NCBI GenBank assembly: GCA_030706285.1
Contig: JAUZOU010000036.1
Coordinates: forward strand, 1 to 14,260
Direction of reading: 5' to 3'
From: Bacteroidota bacterium
Lineage (GTDB): Bacteria > Bacteroidota > Bacteroidia > Bacteroidales > UBA1402
DNA: 14,260 nt
Both the position numbers and the translations under genes were made by a program. Below the pieces are notes generated by a model that did not search any database, had not been told where the DNA came from, and saw only the letters and a list, made by a program, of their open reading frames with translations. Positions 6,894-14,240 of the stretch are shown in pieces (positions within the stretch are counted from its first letter, which is position 1; each line of letters opens with the position of its first letter).

Positions 6894-8051
6894 TTAAAGA
6901 GCTGATTCTGCATCAAGCTTGTTTTTCAGGGGATTGGCATACATTTCAAGCATACGCTTTTGCAGGAAACTTTCATCCTTTTGCTTCAAATCGATTTTGT
7001 CCAATTGTTGCTTAAGGTATTCCGCAAAGTGGTCACGCTCTTTAGCCGAATAGCAATGAGAAAAACGATCCAGGCCATCATACATGTCTGCAGCAATATA
7101 GTTGCCCGGGTACAAATGATAATTCACATGTATACGTTGGTCGATCAACTTGGCGATCCTTTCCAACAATTCATTCTTATGCATACCAGCAGCTCCCATT
7201 TTTAAGATTTCTTCCGAAATACAGGGACTCACCTTATAAAAAACGCGTCCCTTGAATCCCATTAATCCGGTTTTCATGTTCAGAAGATCATCCGCCGTGT
7301 TTTTCCTGTACATCGGGTCATCCCGCTTTTGCTGCATTTCCTTTGCCTTAAGGAAATCACACGGATCATACTCATACGAAATAGAAACCGGAACTATCTG
7401 GATAGATGCAAGATTTTCAGAAACGCTACCTGCGCCACCTAAATTTAACATTTTCAGCACACTTTCCTGTGTTCTGTCATCCGCGTCCTTGGCTCTTCCT
7501 TCGCGTTGGGCAATCCAAATGGACTGGTTCCGGTCATTGATCACATAATGCATGTAGGAAGACAGTTCCAAAGAAGCAGACAATTGTTGACGGAGAGGCA
7601 GATTTCTCTTGACGATAAAGCTCCTGTTCAGACGAACCAAATCTTTAATCCAGGGATAGATGAGCAGATTGTCTCCAATGGCAATTTCGAACGTTTCAAG
7701 GCCTTTTTCGATCAACAGAATATCCAGAAAAGCCGAATCCAGGATAATATCCCTGTGATTGGTGACAAACGTATAGGCTTGATTCTTATCCAGATACTTG
7801 AAACCCGACAGATCCAACGAGGTGGTGGTTTTGTCTGACAGTGCACGCACAAGCGGATGAATGATGGTTTTCTGAAACTCACCAATTGACTTGTTGCTCA
7901 GCAGCTTTTCCTTCAACTTTTCAAGAGGCATACCAGGATAGATCGACGACAGGATCGTGCAGAATCGCTTATCATTAAACAGGCGGTCAGCTACTTCAGG
8001 AATTTCCTCATCAAAGTAGGAACGAATATCATCAAATCTTTGTGCTTCCAT
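6894..8051 (-). CDS. PlsC/GPAT-like glycerolipid acyltransferase
   Basis: A 385-residue acyltransferase that probably moves a fatty acyl group onto glycerol-3-phosphate or a lysophospholipid at the inner membrane. Motifs appear in the family order: block I TNHRDIILDS (97-106), block II RSFIVKR (143-149), block III AQREGRAKD (181-189) and block IV IVPVSISYE (219-227). Block I is odd. The His-Asp pair of canonical enzymes is HX4D, while here H99 and D105 are five residues apart, with another Asp at 101. I recall an HRDIxLD form in other Bacteroidales members of this group, so it may be a subfamily trait and not damage. No obvious transmembrane helix is seen, and the N-terminal 90 residues are an extra domain more like GPAT enzymes than short PlsC. 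The gene starts 22 bases after the ddl stop and precedes the NigD pair. The exact substrate cannot be told from sequence. Confidence 0.85.
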   Translation of the reverse strand: MEAQRFDDIRSYFDEEIPEVADRLFNDKRFCTILSSIYPGMPLEKLKEKLLSNKSIGEFQKTIIHPLVRALSDKTTTSLDLSGFKYLDKNQAYTFVTNHRDIILDSAFLDILLIEKGLETFEIAIGDNLLIYPWIKDLVRLNRSFIVKRNLPLRQQLSASLELSSYMHYVINDRNQSIWIAQREGRAKDADDRTQESVLKMLNLGGAGSVSENLASIQIVPVSISYEYDPCDFLKAKEMQQKRDDPMYRKNTADDLLNMKTGLMGFKGRVFYKVSPCISEEILKMGAAGMHKNELLERIAKLIDQRIHVNYHLYPGNYIAADMYDGLDRFSHCYSAKERDHFAEYLKQQLDKIDLKQKDESFLQKRMLEMYANPLKNKLDAESAL

Positions 8052-8073
8052 AAACTATTGTTTTTAAAAACGG

Positions 8074-9048
8074 TCAAAAACTATCTTCAATGATTTCCTG
8101 CATCACATCGCCCATGGACAAACCGGCTGTAGCCACTTGCTGAGGGATAAAACTGGTTGCTGTCATACCTGGGGTCGTATTGACTTCAAGCAGGTTGATG
8201 CCGGTTTCCGTGATAATGAAATCAGCCCGGATGATGCCTTTGCATCCCATGATATCATAGATCATCGAGGTAACCTGCTGAATGTTGTCACGCAGTTTAT
8301 CCGGGATGCGGGCAGGTGTAATCTCACTAACCTGGCCTTTGTATTTGGCATCATAATCGAAGAACTCGTTCTGGCTGACAACTTCGGTCACAGGCAACAA
8401 CCGGGTGACTTTCTGCGTTTTATAGCAGCCGCAGGTAACTTCCGTCCCTTTCAGAAACGATTCGGCGATTACTTCGGGACCTTCTGCGAAAGCCCGTTCA
8501 ATGGCCGGCTGTACGTCAGCTTCGTTCTTTACTTTGGTTGTACCGAAACTTGAACCACCGACATTCGGTTTGATAAAACAAGGCAAACCAAGCGCTTCTA
8601 CGAGCTGTTTGGTGGTAATGGTCTGACCTTTGCGAAGCATCAGGGACTCGGCCACTTTCACGCCGAAGCCTTTCAGATACTGGTTGCACGTGAATTTATT
8701 GAACGTCATTGCTGCAGCCAACACGCCACAACAATTGTAAGGCAAGCCGATCATGTCAAAATACCCTTGAAGCCGTCCGTTTTCTCCTGGGGTACCGTGA
8801 ATGGTTATCCAGGCATAATCAAACCGGATATGTTGACCATCCTGAACAAAACTAAAATCATTTTTATCGACCGGTATCTGCTTATCTCCTGGTAACGAGA
8901 CATACCACCCCTCTTTGCGGATGACGACCATCCACACCTGATATCTTGTCTTGTCAATGAAGGAATTCAGTCCTTCAGCACTTTTAAATGAAACTTCCAT
9001 TTCGGAAGAATCCCCTCCACATACGATGGCGATTTTTCTCTGGTCCAT
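8074..9048 (-). CDS. ddl: D-alanine--D-alanine ligase
   Basis: Ddl is a cytoplasmic ATP-grasp enzyme that joins two D-Ala to make the dipeptide added to UDP-MurNAc-tripeptide in peptidoglycan synthesis. With the start at codon 9046-9048 the product has 324 residues, the usual size. It begins MDQRKIAIVCGGDSSEMEVS, where Glu16 corresponds to the substrate-binding Glu15 of E. coli DdlB. Other signatures are HGTPGENG (84-91), KPNVGGSSFGT (160-170), the DYDAKY loop (231-236), RADF (274-277) and the Mg2+/ATP site EVNTTPGMT (288-296). A longer frame to 9093 would overlap rluD by 34 bases and add 15 residues before the conserved start, so I prefer 9048, which is 11 bases after the rluD stop. Together with the PBP4 gene in this window, it covers both making and removing the D-Ala-D-Ala terminus. 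Confidence 0.96.
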   Translation of the reverse strand: MDQRKIAIVCGGDSSEMEVSFKSAEGLNSFIDKTRYQVWMVVIRKEGWYVSLPGDKQIPVDKNDFSFVQDGQHIRFDYAWITIHGTPGENGRLQGYFDMIGLPYNCCGVLAAAMTFNKFTCNQYLKGFGVKVAESLMLRKGQTITTKQLVEALGLPCFIKPNVGGSSFGTTKVKNEADVQPAIERAFAEGPEVIAESFLKGTEVTCGCYKTQKVTRLLPVTEVVSQNEFFDYDAKYKGQVSEITPARIPDKLRDNIQQVTSMIYDIMGCKGIIRADFIITETGINLLEVNTTPGMTATSFIPQQVATAGLSMGDVMQEIIEDSF

Positions 9049-9059
9049 AATTTTTGTCT

Positions 9060-10157
9060 TTATATAGCTCTTGAAGAAACATAGTTTCTCCACTTTTCAA
9101 TCAATTGTTGCATATCATCCGGCAATTCACTGTCAAAAAAAAGCGGTTCGCCCGTAACCGGATGATTGAACCCCAGGGTTTTGGCATGCAAAGCCTGCCT
9201 GGGGCAAGTATCAAAGCAATTGCGCACAAATTGGGTGTATTTGGCATATCTCGTACCTCTCAGAATTTCATGGCCTCCATACCGTTCATCATTGAACAAC
9301 GGATGGCCGATGTATTTCATATGCACCCTGATCTGATGAGTCCTTCCTGTTTCCAGCCGGCACTCGACCAGCGTCACGTAGCCCAATCGCTCCAGCACCC
9401 GGTAATGTGTCACGGCAGTTTTCCCACTTTCACCATCGGGAAAAACCGTCATTTGCAACCGGTCTTTAGGATTCCTTCCGACATTGCCTTCGATGGTGCC
9501 GCTGTCCTGATCGAGCTGTCCCCAAACCAGCGCGATGTATTTGCGTTGCGTCGTTTTGTAAAAAAACTGCCAGCCAAGATTGGCTTTTGCCTCGGGATTT
9601 TTGGCAACAACCAGCAAGCCGGACGTATTCTTATCGATACGATGAACCAATCCGGGTCTCGGATCATCTGAAGGAAACGCCGGGTTATTTCTGAAATGCC
9701 AGGCCAGCCCATTCACCAATGTGCCTGTAAAATTGCCATGTCCGGGATGGACAACCATTCCTGACGGTTTATTCACGACAAGCAGGTCATCGTCTTCATA
9801 TATGATGTTGAGAGGAATTTCTTCTGCTATCAGCGTGGTATCCTGAGGCTGATAGGTCACCATAACCAGCACCTCATCCAGCGCCTTTACGCGATAATTT
9901 GACTTGACAGCCTGACCATTCACCAACACACAGCCAGCATTGGCTGCATCCTGTATCCGGTTTCTTGATACGTGCTGGATCCTGTCTACCAGAAATTTGT
10001 CGACCCGGAGCATTGTTTGCCCCGGATCTGCCTTAAACCGGTATTTTTCAAATAATTGCCCGCCGCTTTCGCCTTCAGGGAGATCGGTCAGATCATCATC
10101 AGAAAAATCGGTTTCATCCAGTATGTCCAGTCCCTCTTTACTTTCCTCATCCATCAT
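9060..10157 (-). CDS. rluD: RluD-family 23S rRNA pseudouridine synthase
   Basis: Converts uridines in 23S rRNA (positions 1911, 1915 and 1917 for E. coli RluD) to pseudouridine. With the start at 10157 the protein has 365 residues. It opens with an acidic tail of about 35 residues, then an S4 RNA-binding domain (about 50-95, LRVDKFLVDRI through VLVNGQAVKSNYRV), then the RluA-type catalytic domain. The catalytic Asp is D175 in HRIDKNTSGLLV (172-183). The RTHQIRVHMKYIGHPLFND segment, typical of the family, follows. Members RluA, RluC and RluD differ in target; length and the S4 domain favour RluC or RluD, and RluD is the usual name in this gene context. The Met pair at 10157/10154 lies 4 bases after the PASTA gene stop. 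A frame back to 10205 would overlap it by 44 bases, so it is less likely. Confidence 0.93.
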   Translation of the reverse strand: MMDEESKEGLDILDETDFSDDDLTDLPEGESGGQLFEKYRFKADPGQTMLRVDKFLVDRIQHVSRNRIQDAANAGCVLVNGQAVKSNYRVKALDEVLVMVTYQPQDTTLIAEEIPLNIIYEDDDLLVVNKPSGMVVHPGHGNFTGTLVNGLAWHFRNNPAFPSDDPRPGLVHRIDKNTSGLLVVAKNPEAKANLGWQFFYKTTQRKYIALVWGQLDQDSGTIEGNVGRNPKDRLQMTVFPDGESGKTAVTHYRVLERLGYVTLVECRLETGRTHQIRVHMKYIGHPLFNDERYGGHEILRGTRYAKYTQFVRNCFDTCPRQALHAKTLGFNHPVTGEPLFFDSELPDDMQQLIEKWRNYVSSRAI

Positions 10158-10161
10158 AGAC

Positions 10162-10980
10162 TCATTGGATATATTCACCAGCCTCTTCGGTCTCTGTTCC
10201 CTCATCAGCTTCTATGAGTGCATTATCGGTTGTCATCCACAGATCAATCTTTTTGCCCATCATGGAAGGACTTCCGGCTAACGGTTCCTGCTTGTAAATA
10301 CGGTATTTTTTGGCTTCTTCTGCATTGGCCGGAGTTTTGTCATAATGAATATCTCCCAGGTTCAAACTTCTGGAATGAGCAGCATCAATGGCTTCGCTCA
10401 ATGACATGCCCTTCATGTCCGGGACTGTAATTTCACTGGCTGCTCCCCCTTGTCCGACTGTCAGTGAGACGTACGATCCTTTAGCCAGCTTGTAACCGGC
10501 CGAGATGGCCCTGCCGTTGTACCGGACGTCCAGCACAAGGTCACGGAATTCAGATGGAACATAATTGATGGAGGCAACCCTGATTTCCATCGCTTCCAGG
10601 GTGGCAACAGCCTGCCGTTGAGAGAAATCCTTCACATCCGGTAAAGCGACGGTTTCGCTAGACCTGGCATTGATGGTCAAAAAGATGATCCGGTTTGTTT
10701 TCACTTTGGCACCAGGTGCGGGTTTTTGTTCCAGAATAGCCCCTATAACCTGGGATCTGACATAAAGGGAGTCGACTACCTTATAGCGCAATCCTTTCTT
10801 TTCAAGAAAGACAGCGGCCTGGTCAGTGGTCAGCGACTGGACATCCGGTACCACGATTTCTTCGTTGTGATGGGTATATTTATTGAGACCAACCATCACC
10901 AATGTTATCAACACAGCCAGTATCACTGCAAAAATAGCTATGTTTTTCAGCACTCGTTTTAAACCAGGATCCATTATCAA
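10162..10980 (-). CDS. Membrane-anchored PASTA-domain protein (no kinase domain)
   Basis: A 272-residue bitopic protein with a short cytoplasmic N-terminus, one transmembrane helix (about 12-31) and an extracytoplasmic part made of three PASTA repeats. Repeat 1 spans about 41-105 (EIVVPDVQSL to IFLTIN), repeat 2 about 110-176 (TVALPDVKDF to VSLTVG) and repeat 3 about 183-251 (EITVPDMKGM to DLWMTT). An acidic tail ends the protein. PASTA domains bind peptidoglycan or stem peptides in Ser/Thr kinases and some PBPs. Here neither kinase nor transpeptidase is attached, so it can only act as a binding or scaffolding protein. It heads the operon containing rluD, ddl and the acyltransferase. A start at Met3 (10974) is equally possible. 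A TATTTTTG sequence at 11001-10994 could be its -7 element, but no good -33 element is seen. Confidence 0.92.
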   Translation of the reverse strand: MIMDPGLKRVLKNIAIFAVILAVLITLVMVGLNKYTHHNEEIVVPDVQSLTTDQAAVFLEKKGLRYKVVDSLYVRSQVIGAILEQKPAPGAKVKTNRIIFLTINARSSETVALPDVKDFSQRQAVATLEAMEIRVASINYVPSEFRDLVLDVRYNGRAISAGYKLAKGSYVSLTVGQGGAASEITVPDMKGMSLSEAIDAAHSRSLNLGDIHYDKTPANAEEAKKYRIYKQEPLAGSPSMMGKKIDLWMTTDNALIEADEGTETEEAGEYIQ

Positions 10981-11031
10981 ATCGTTTATGGTTCAAAAAT
11001 ACAAAAAAACCACCATGAAAGGCATTGTCTT

Positions 11032-11069
11032 AAAACAAAAAAAAGTAAAGACAATACAATCCTTACTTT
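11032..11069 (-). terminator. Rho-independent terminator of rpmH
   Basis: On the minus strand, AAAGTAAGG (11069-11061) pairs with CTTTACTTT (11050-11042) over nine positions with one G-U, around a 10-base loop. A T-rich tail (TTTTTGTTTT) follows. It lies 27 bases after the rpmH stop and separates rpmH from the PASTA operon. Confidence 0.7.
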
Positions 11070-11095
11070 CTCTTGAATTTAAGTGGCAAAATGGC

Positions 11096-11254
11096 TTAGC
11101 CTCTCAAACGTTCTTCATCAGAAACTGAGAGTTTTTTACGACCATTGGCACGACGGTTAGCCAATACGCGACGACCGTTTGCCGTTGCCATTCTCGAACG
11201 AAAGCCATGTTTATTCGCTCTCTTCCTGTTGGATGGTTGAAATGTCCTTTTCAT
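11096..11254 (-). CDS. rpmH: 50S ribosomal protein L34
   Basis: A 52-residue, very basic ribosomal protein of the large subunit. The translation begins MKRTFQPSNRKRANKHGF and continues with RSRMATANGRRVLANRR, the near-universal L34 signature, then a short C-terminal extension (KKLSVSDEERLRG) of the kind seen in Bacteroidota. Start and stop are unambiguous. It is transcribed divergently from efp from its own promoter (11295-11325), and a terminator follows. In many bacteria rpmH sits next to rnpA and dnaA at the origin. Here neither is visible, so rpmH is not in that arrangement in this window. Confidence 0.97.
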   Translation of the reverse strand: MKRTFQPSNRKRANKHGFRSRMATANGRRVLANRRANGRKKLSVSDEERLRG

Positions 11255-11294
11255 TGACCTGTATGTATTGAGTTTTGTATTTCTTTTTGGCTTG

Positions 11295-11325
11295 CAAAAG
11301 TAAGACTATTTTTTCGATTGCCAAA
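11295..11325 (-). promoter_or_regulatory. Bacteroidota-type promoter for rpmH
   Basis: On the minus strand, TTTG (11325-11322) is followed by a spacer of 19 bases (11321-11303) and TACTTTTG (11302-11295), matching TAnnTTTG. Transcription should begin near 11288, leaving a leader of about 34 bases before the rpmH ATG. Confidence 0.75.
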
Positions 11326-11389
11326 CTCCTTCGGCCTTTTTTATCAATAAAGTTTGGCTCTCCCGGTTGCATCCCTTTATGATAGGCTG

Positions 11390-11419
11390 TTATAAAATTT
11401 GCGTGTTTAACTATTTTTG
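11390..11419 (+). promoter_or_regulatory. Possible promoter for efp
   Basis: TATTTTTG at 11412-11419 matches the -7 consensus. At the correct distance upstream there is only TTA (11390-11392) in place of TTG, so the -33 element is weak. The predicted leader to the efp ATG would be about 60 bases. Confidence 0.4.
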
Positions 11420-11487
11420 CCGATATTTGCACGGCTTTTCAAAAAAGAATCAATTCATTAGTAATCAATCTATCAGATAAACAAAAA

Positions 11488-12051
11488 ATGGCAACGACAG
11501 CAGACATTCGAAATGGCATGTGCCTGGATATTGAAGGACAGTATTATTTTGTTGTGGAATTTTTGCATGTAAAACCAGGCAAAGGAGCAGCCTTTATTCG
11601 TACAAAGCTTAAAAACGTTGTAACCGGACGCATTCTGGAACGCACCTTCAACATCAATGTCAAGATTGATGAAGTACGCATCGAACACAGACAATACCAA
11701 TACCTTTACAAGGATGACATGGGCTACAATTTCATGAACACCGAAACCTATGAACAAGTGGCGATTCCTAAAGACAACATCAACGGTGTCGCATTCTTGA
11801 AAGAAGGTGATGTTGTTGACGTGGTGGTTCATGCCGATTCCGAAACCATCTTGTATGCCGATATGCCGACACATGTCATACTGGAAATCACCTATACGGA
11901 GCCAGGCCTTAAAGGTGATACAGCCACCAACACCCTGAAACCGGCCACCGTCGAAACCGGTGCTACGGTTCGTGTACCGCTGTTTATTAATGCCGGAGAA
12001 AAGGTCAAAATCGATACGCGTGACGGTTCCTATGTTGAACGTGTCCGCTAA
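11488..12051 (+). CDS. efp: Translation elongation factor P
   Basis: EF-P binds ribosomes stalled on polyproline stretches and helps form the peptide bond. The 187-residue length and the three-domain layout are standard: an N-terminal KOW-like domain (1-64), a middle OB domain (about 70-127) and a C-terminal OB domain (about 131-187) with the signature around LKGDTATNTLKPATVETGA and a DTRDGSYVERV end. The tip of the first domain reads HVKPGKGAAF, placing a Lys at position 32 where E. coli EF-P carries modified Lys34. Whether this Lys is modified here cannot be told. The ATG is preceded by an A-rich leader (ACAAAAA) typical of the phylum. It is divergent from rpmH and followed by a clear terminator. 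Confidence 0.97.
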   Translation: MATTADIRNGMCLDIEGQYYFVVEFLHVKPGKGAAFIRTKLKNVVTGRILERTFNINVKIDEVRIEHRQYQYLYKDDMGYNFMNTETYEQVAIPKDNINGVAFLKEGDVVDVVVHADSETILYADMPTHVILEITYTEPGLKGDTATNTLKPATVETGATVRVPLFINAGEKVKIDTRDGSYVERVR

Positions 12052-12064
12052 GAATAACTAAGAG

Positions 12065-12093
12065 AATCATCCCTTAAACCGGATGATTTTTTT
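12065..12093 (+). terminator. Rho-independent terminator of efp
   Basis: AATCATCC (12065-12072) and GGATGATT (12081-12088) form a perfect 8-bp stem around an 8-base loop, followed by five more T (12089-12093). It starts 13 bases after the efp stop codon. Confidence 0.85.
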
Positions 12094-12115
12094 GATCATT
12101 TGTGTTTATTTATTG

Positions 12116-12145
12116 TTTGTTATTTGTTTTCTTTGTGTATATTTG
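12116..12145 (+). promoter_or_regulatory. Bacteroidota-type promoter for radC
   Basis: TTTG (12116-12119), an 18-base spacer, then TATATTTG (12138-12145), a full -7 match. Transcription should start near 12152. That is downstream of the ATG at 12100 and upstream of the ATG at 12175, so the promoter settles the choice of start for radC. Confidence 0.7.
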
Positions 12146-12174
12146 CCTATCCGGAATCAGAAAACAAACAGACT

Positions 12175-12909
12175 ATGAATCAACTAAAAGAGACAGACAA
12201 AGAGCCGGCCGTTGAGACCGTCAATAAATTCAGCATCCGTGAATGGGCTGAAGAAGACAGACCCAGAGAGAAGCTGATGTTGCACGGCGCTTCCAGCCTC
12301 AGTAACGCCGAATTACTGGCCATTCTGCTGGGCTCAGGCTCCAGAAATGAAACAGCGCTGGATTTGGCAAAACGCATTCTGAATTATGCCGGGAACAATC
12401 TCAATGAACTAGGAAAACTTAGCATCGAAACACTGTGCCGGCAATTTACCGGTGTTGGCCCGGTCAAGGCCATCATACTGACTGCCGCACTGGAAATGGG
12501 CAAACGAAGACGGTCTTCCGAGGCCATAGTACGGCATCAGATCAGAAACAGCCGGGATATTTATGAATTGTTTCACGCCAAACTGGCCGATCTGGCACAT
12601 GAAGAATGCTGGCTACTGCTGATGAACAACCAGCATAAAGTGATCGAATCCATCCGCATCAGCCATGGAGGGGTTTCCGAGACGACTGTCGATCCCAAGA
12701 TTGTACTAAAGTATGCACTCGACAAACTGGCAACGGCCATTGTCCTTTGTCACAATCATCCTTCAGGCAGTCCCTACCCGAGCACGAGTGATGACAAGAT
12801 CACCCACAAACTGAAGCAAGCATGCGCCAACCTAGACATACAGCTGACCGATCACCTGATCTTCAGCGAAACCAGCTACTACAGTTATGCCGACGAAGGG
12901 AAAATCTGA
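12175..12909 (+). CDS. radC: RadC family protein (JAMM/MPN+ domain)
   Basis: A 244-residue member of the RadC/YeeS family. The N-terminal part includes a helix-hairpin-helix-like segment (FTGVGPVKAII, 91-101). The C-terminal MPN+ domain has the metal-binding motif HNHPSGSPYPSTSDD with H193, H195, S203 and D206, and an upstream Glu (E143 or E144) that can serve as the catalytic acid. This argues for a Zn2+-dependent peptidase-like fold, but no substrate is established. The old link to DNA repair in E. coli was withdrawn because the radC102 allele maps to recG. Start chosen at 12175 because the promoter at 12116-12145 lies just upstream; the 25 extra codons from 12100 would span the promoter and encode a hydrophobic, atypical N-terminus. 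Chromosomal context here (between efp and an Fe-S gene) is not that of a mobile element. Confidence 0.92.
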   Translation: MNQLKETDKEPAVETVNKFSIREWAEEDRPREKLMLHGASSLSNAELLAILLGSGSRNETALDLAKRILNYAGNNLNELGKLSIETLCRQFTGVGPVKAIILTAALEMGKRRRSSEAIVRHQIRNSRDIYELFHAKLADLAHEECWLLLMNNQHKVIESIRISHGGVSETTVDPKIVLKYALDKLATAIVLCHNHPSGSPYPSTSDDKITHKLKQACANLDIQLTDHLIFSETSYYSYADEGKI

Positions 12910-12940
12910 TCGACCGGCCAACTGACATCAGGATACCAGG

Positions 12941-12971
12941 AAGCAGGATAGATAGCCTATCCTGCTTATTT
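12941..12971 (+). terminator. Probable terminator of radC
   Basis: AAGCAGGATAG (12941-12951) pairs perfectly over 11 bp with CTATCCTGCTT (12957-12967) around a 5-base loop, but only a short TTATTT follows. It lies about 30 bases after the radC stop. Confidence 0.65.
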
Positions 12972-13038
12972 CCGGACATAAGGCCTTCAGTTGACAGACA
13001 ACGATGTCGTATGGAACCCACCCAACTCTTAGCCGGTA

Positions 13039-13070
13039 GTTGCAGGTTCGCTCAAAATGAGCTATTTTTG
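13039..13070 (+). promoter_or_regulatory. Bacteroidota-type promoter for the DUF59-lpxH pair
   Basis: GTTG (13039-13042), a 20-base spacer and TATTTTTG (13063-13070), matching TAnnTTTG. The start of transcription would be near 13077, giving a very short leader before the ATG at 13088. Confidence 0.6.
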
Positions 13071-13087
13071 CTCAAAAGCCGTAACAC

Positions 13088-13405
13088 ATGGACAATCCCT
13101 TTTTACAATTGGAAGAATCGATCGTAAAGATGCTGAGAACCGTTTACGATCCTGAAATTCCCATCAATATTTACGACCTTGGACTGGTCTATCAAATCGA
13201 CGCGCAGCCAGAAGGTGATGTCGTTATCGAAATGACGCTGACCGCCCCGAACTGCCCGGCCGCGGACTTCATTCTGGAAGATGTACGGATGAAAGTCGAA
13301 TCCATCGAAGGAGTGAAATCCGTCACAGTCAACCTGGTCTTTGAACCGGTTTGGGATAAAGATATGATGTCCGAAGAAGCCAAACTGGAACTGGGATTTC
13401 TATAA
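13088..13405 (+). CDS. MIP18/SufT-like DUF59 protein, Fe-S cluster assembly
   Basis: A 105-residue single-domain protein of the MIP18 family (PF01883, formerly DUF59). Conserved features are TVYDPEIPINIYDLGLVY (18-35) and TAPNCPAAD (52-60) with Cys56, the residue usually conserved in the SufT, PaaD and Cia2 relatives. These proteins help mature iron-sulfur proteins. In Bacteroidota, homologues are often annotated as a SUF-system protein, although no suf genes are visible in this window, so the specific role is inferred. The gene has its own promoter and ends 3 bases before the lpxH start, so the two are almost surely co-transcribed. Confidence 0.9.
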   Translation: MDNPFLQLEESIVKMLRTVYDPEIPINIYDLGLVYQIDAQPEGDVVIEMTLTAPNCPAADFILEDVRMKVESIEGVKSVTVNLVFEPVWDKDMMSEEAKLELGFL

Positions 13406-13408
13406 CCT

Positions 13409-14167
13409 ATGAGAACCTATTTTATTTCTGATGCGCATTTAGGCTGTCTGGCTTTTGCCGACAGCGCCGCCAATGAGCGCAGGCTGGTCCGGTGGATGGA
13501 CACAATCAAAGCCGATTGCGAGGCATTGTATATGCTGGGCGACATGATCGATTTCTGGTTTGAGTATAAACTGGTCGTCCCAAAAGGCTATGTGCGTTTC
13601 TTTGGAAAACTGGCCGAATTTACGGATGCCGGCATCCCTGTTTACTGGATTACCGGCAATCACGATATCTGGTTGTTCAGCTACGTGCAAAAAGAGCTTG
13701 GTGTCACTGTTCTCAAGGATAGTCAGGAAGTCAGCCTCTACGGCAAGAAACTCTTTCTGGCTCATGGTGACGGGTTGGGTGATCCTTCCCTTCAATTCAG
13801 TTTATTACGGTCGATTTTCCATAGCCGCGTTTGTCAGGTACTGTTTGCCACCATTCATCCGAGACTGGCCATTGGTTTTGGCTTGAGATGGGCGAAGCAC
13901 AGCCGGTTAAAACGTGGCCCTGGGCCTGAAGTCTACCTCGGTGAAGACAAAGAACATTTGGTGATCTATGCCAAACAACACGCGGCAGACGCCGGAGAAA
14001 AGGCGCCTGATTATTATATATTCGGCCACCGCCACATCATGCTGGATTTAAGCATCTCCGTTAACTCCCGTATCATTATCCTGGGAGAATGGTTTGACCT
14101 GTTTTCATACGGCGTACTTGGGCCTGACGGATTCAGGCTCTGTCAATTTGAGCAAGTCAACGGCTGA
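13409..14167 (+). CDS. lpxH: UDP-2,3-diacylglucosamine diphosphatase LpxH
   Basis: A calcineurin-like metallophosphoesterase that cleaves the pyrophosphate of UDP-2,3-diacylglucosamine to give lipid X in lipid A synthesis, at the cytoplasmic face of the inner membrane. All metal-site motifs of the family are in order: SDAHLG (7-12, D8 and H10), GDMIDFW (44-50, D45), GNHD (83-86), HGDG (119-122) and GHRH (206-209). Between HGDG and GHRH lies a helical insert with LRSIFHSR and a basic stretch near 160-170, as expected for the lipid-binding cap. The 252-residue length is close to E. coli LpxH (240). Its presence implies a lipid A-containing outer membrane. It is translationally close to the DUF59 gene and ends in a strong terminator. 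Confidence 0.92.
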   Translation: MRTYFISDAHLGCLAFADSAANERRLVRWMDTIKADCEALYMLGDMIDFWFEYKLVVPKGYVRFFGKLAEFTDAGIPVYWITGNHDIWLFSYVQKELGVTVLKDSQEVSLYGKKLFLAHGDGLGDPSLQFSLLRSIFHSRVCQVLFATIHPRLAIGFGLRWAKHSRLKRGPGPEVYLGEDKEHLVIYAKQHAADAGEKAPDYYIFGHRHIMLDLSISVNSRIIILGEWFDLFSYGVLGPDGFRLCQFEQVNG

Positions 14168-14198
14168 ACCGCATTCAATCGCAAACCGGTAAAACGAA

Positions 14199-14240
14199 TT
14201 GAGGCCGTCCTGTAAAAAAGGACGGCCTCAACTACTTTTT
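14199..14240 (+). terminator. Strong rho-independent terminator of lpxH
   Basis: TTGAGGCCGTCCT (14199-14211) and AGGACGGCCTCAA (14219-14231) form a perfect 13-bp, G/C-rich stem around a 7-base loop, followed by CTAC and five T (14236-14240). It begins about 31 bases after the lpxH stop. The symmetry could also stop transcripts arriving from the right. Confidence 0.85.

Noticed and set aside
9105..9671. Rightward 188-codon open frame opposite rluD
   Set aside because: It is antisense to a clearly conserved pseudouridine synthase; the frame is open because of that gene's codon pattern.
11211..11432. Leftward 73-codon open frame overlapping rpmH and its promoter
   Set aside because: rpmH occupies another frame with an unmistakable L34 sequence, and this frame runs across the rpmH promoter.
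12822..13127. Rightward 101-codon open frame between radC and the DUF59 gene
   Set aside because: It overlaps the end of radC, the radC terminator, the next promoter and the DUF59 start; the translation is low-complexity and unlike any family.
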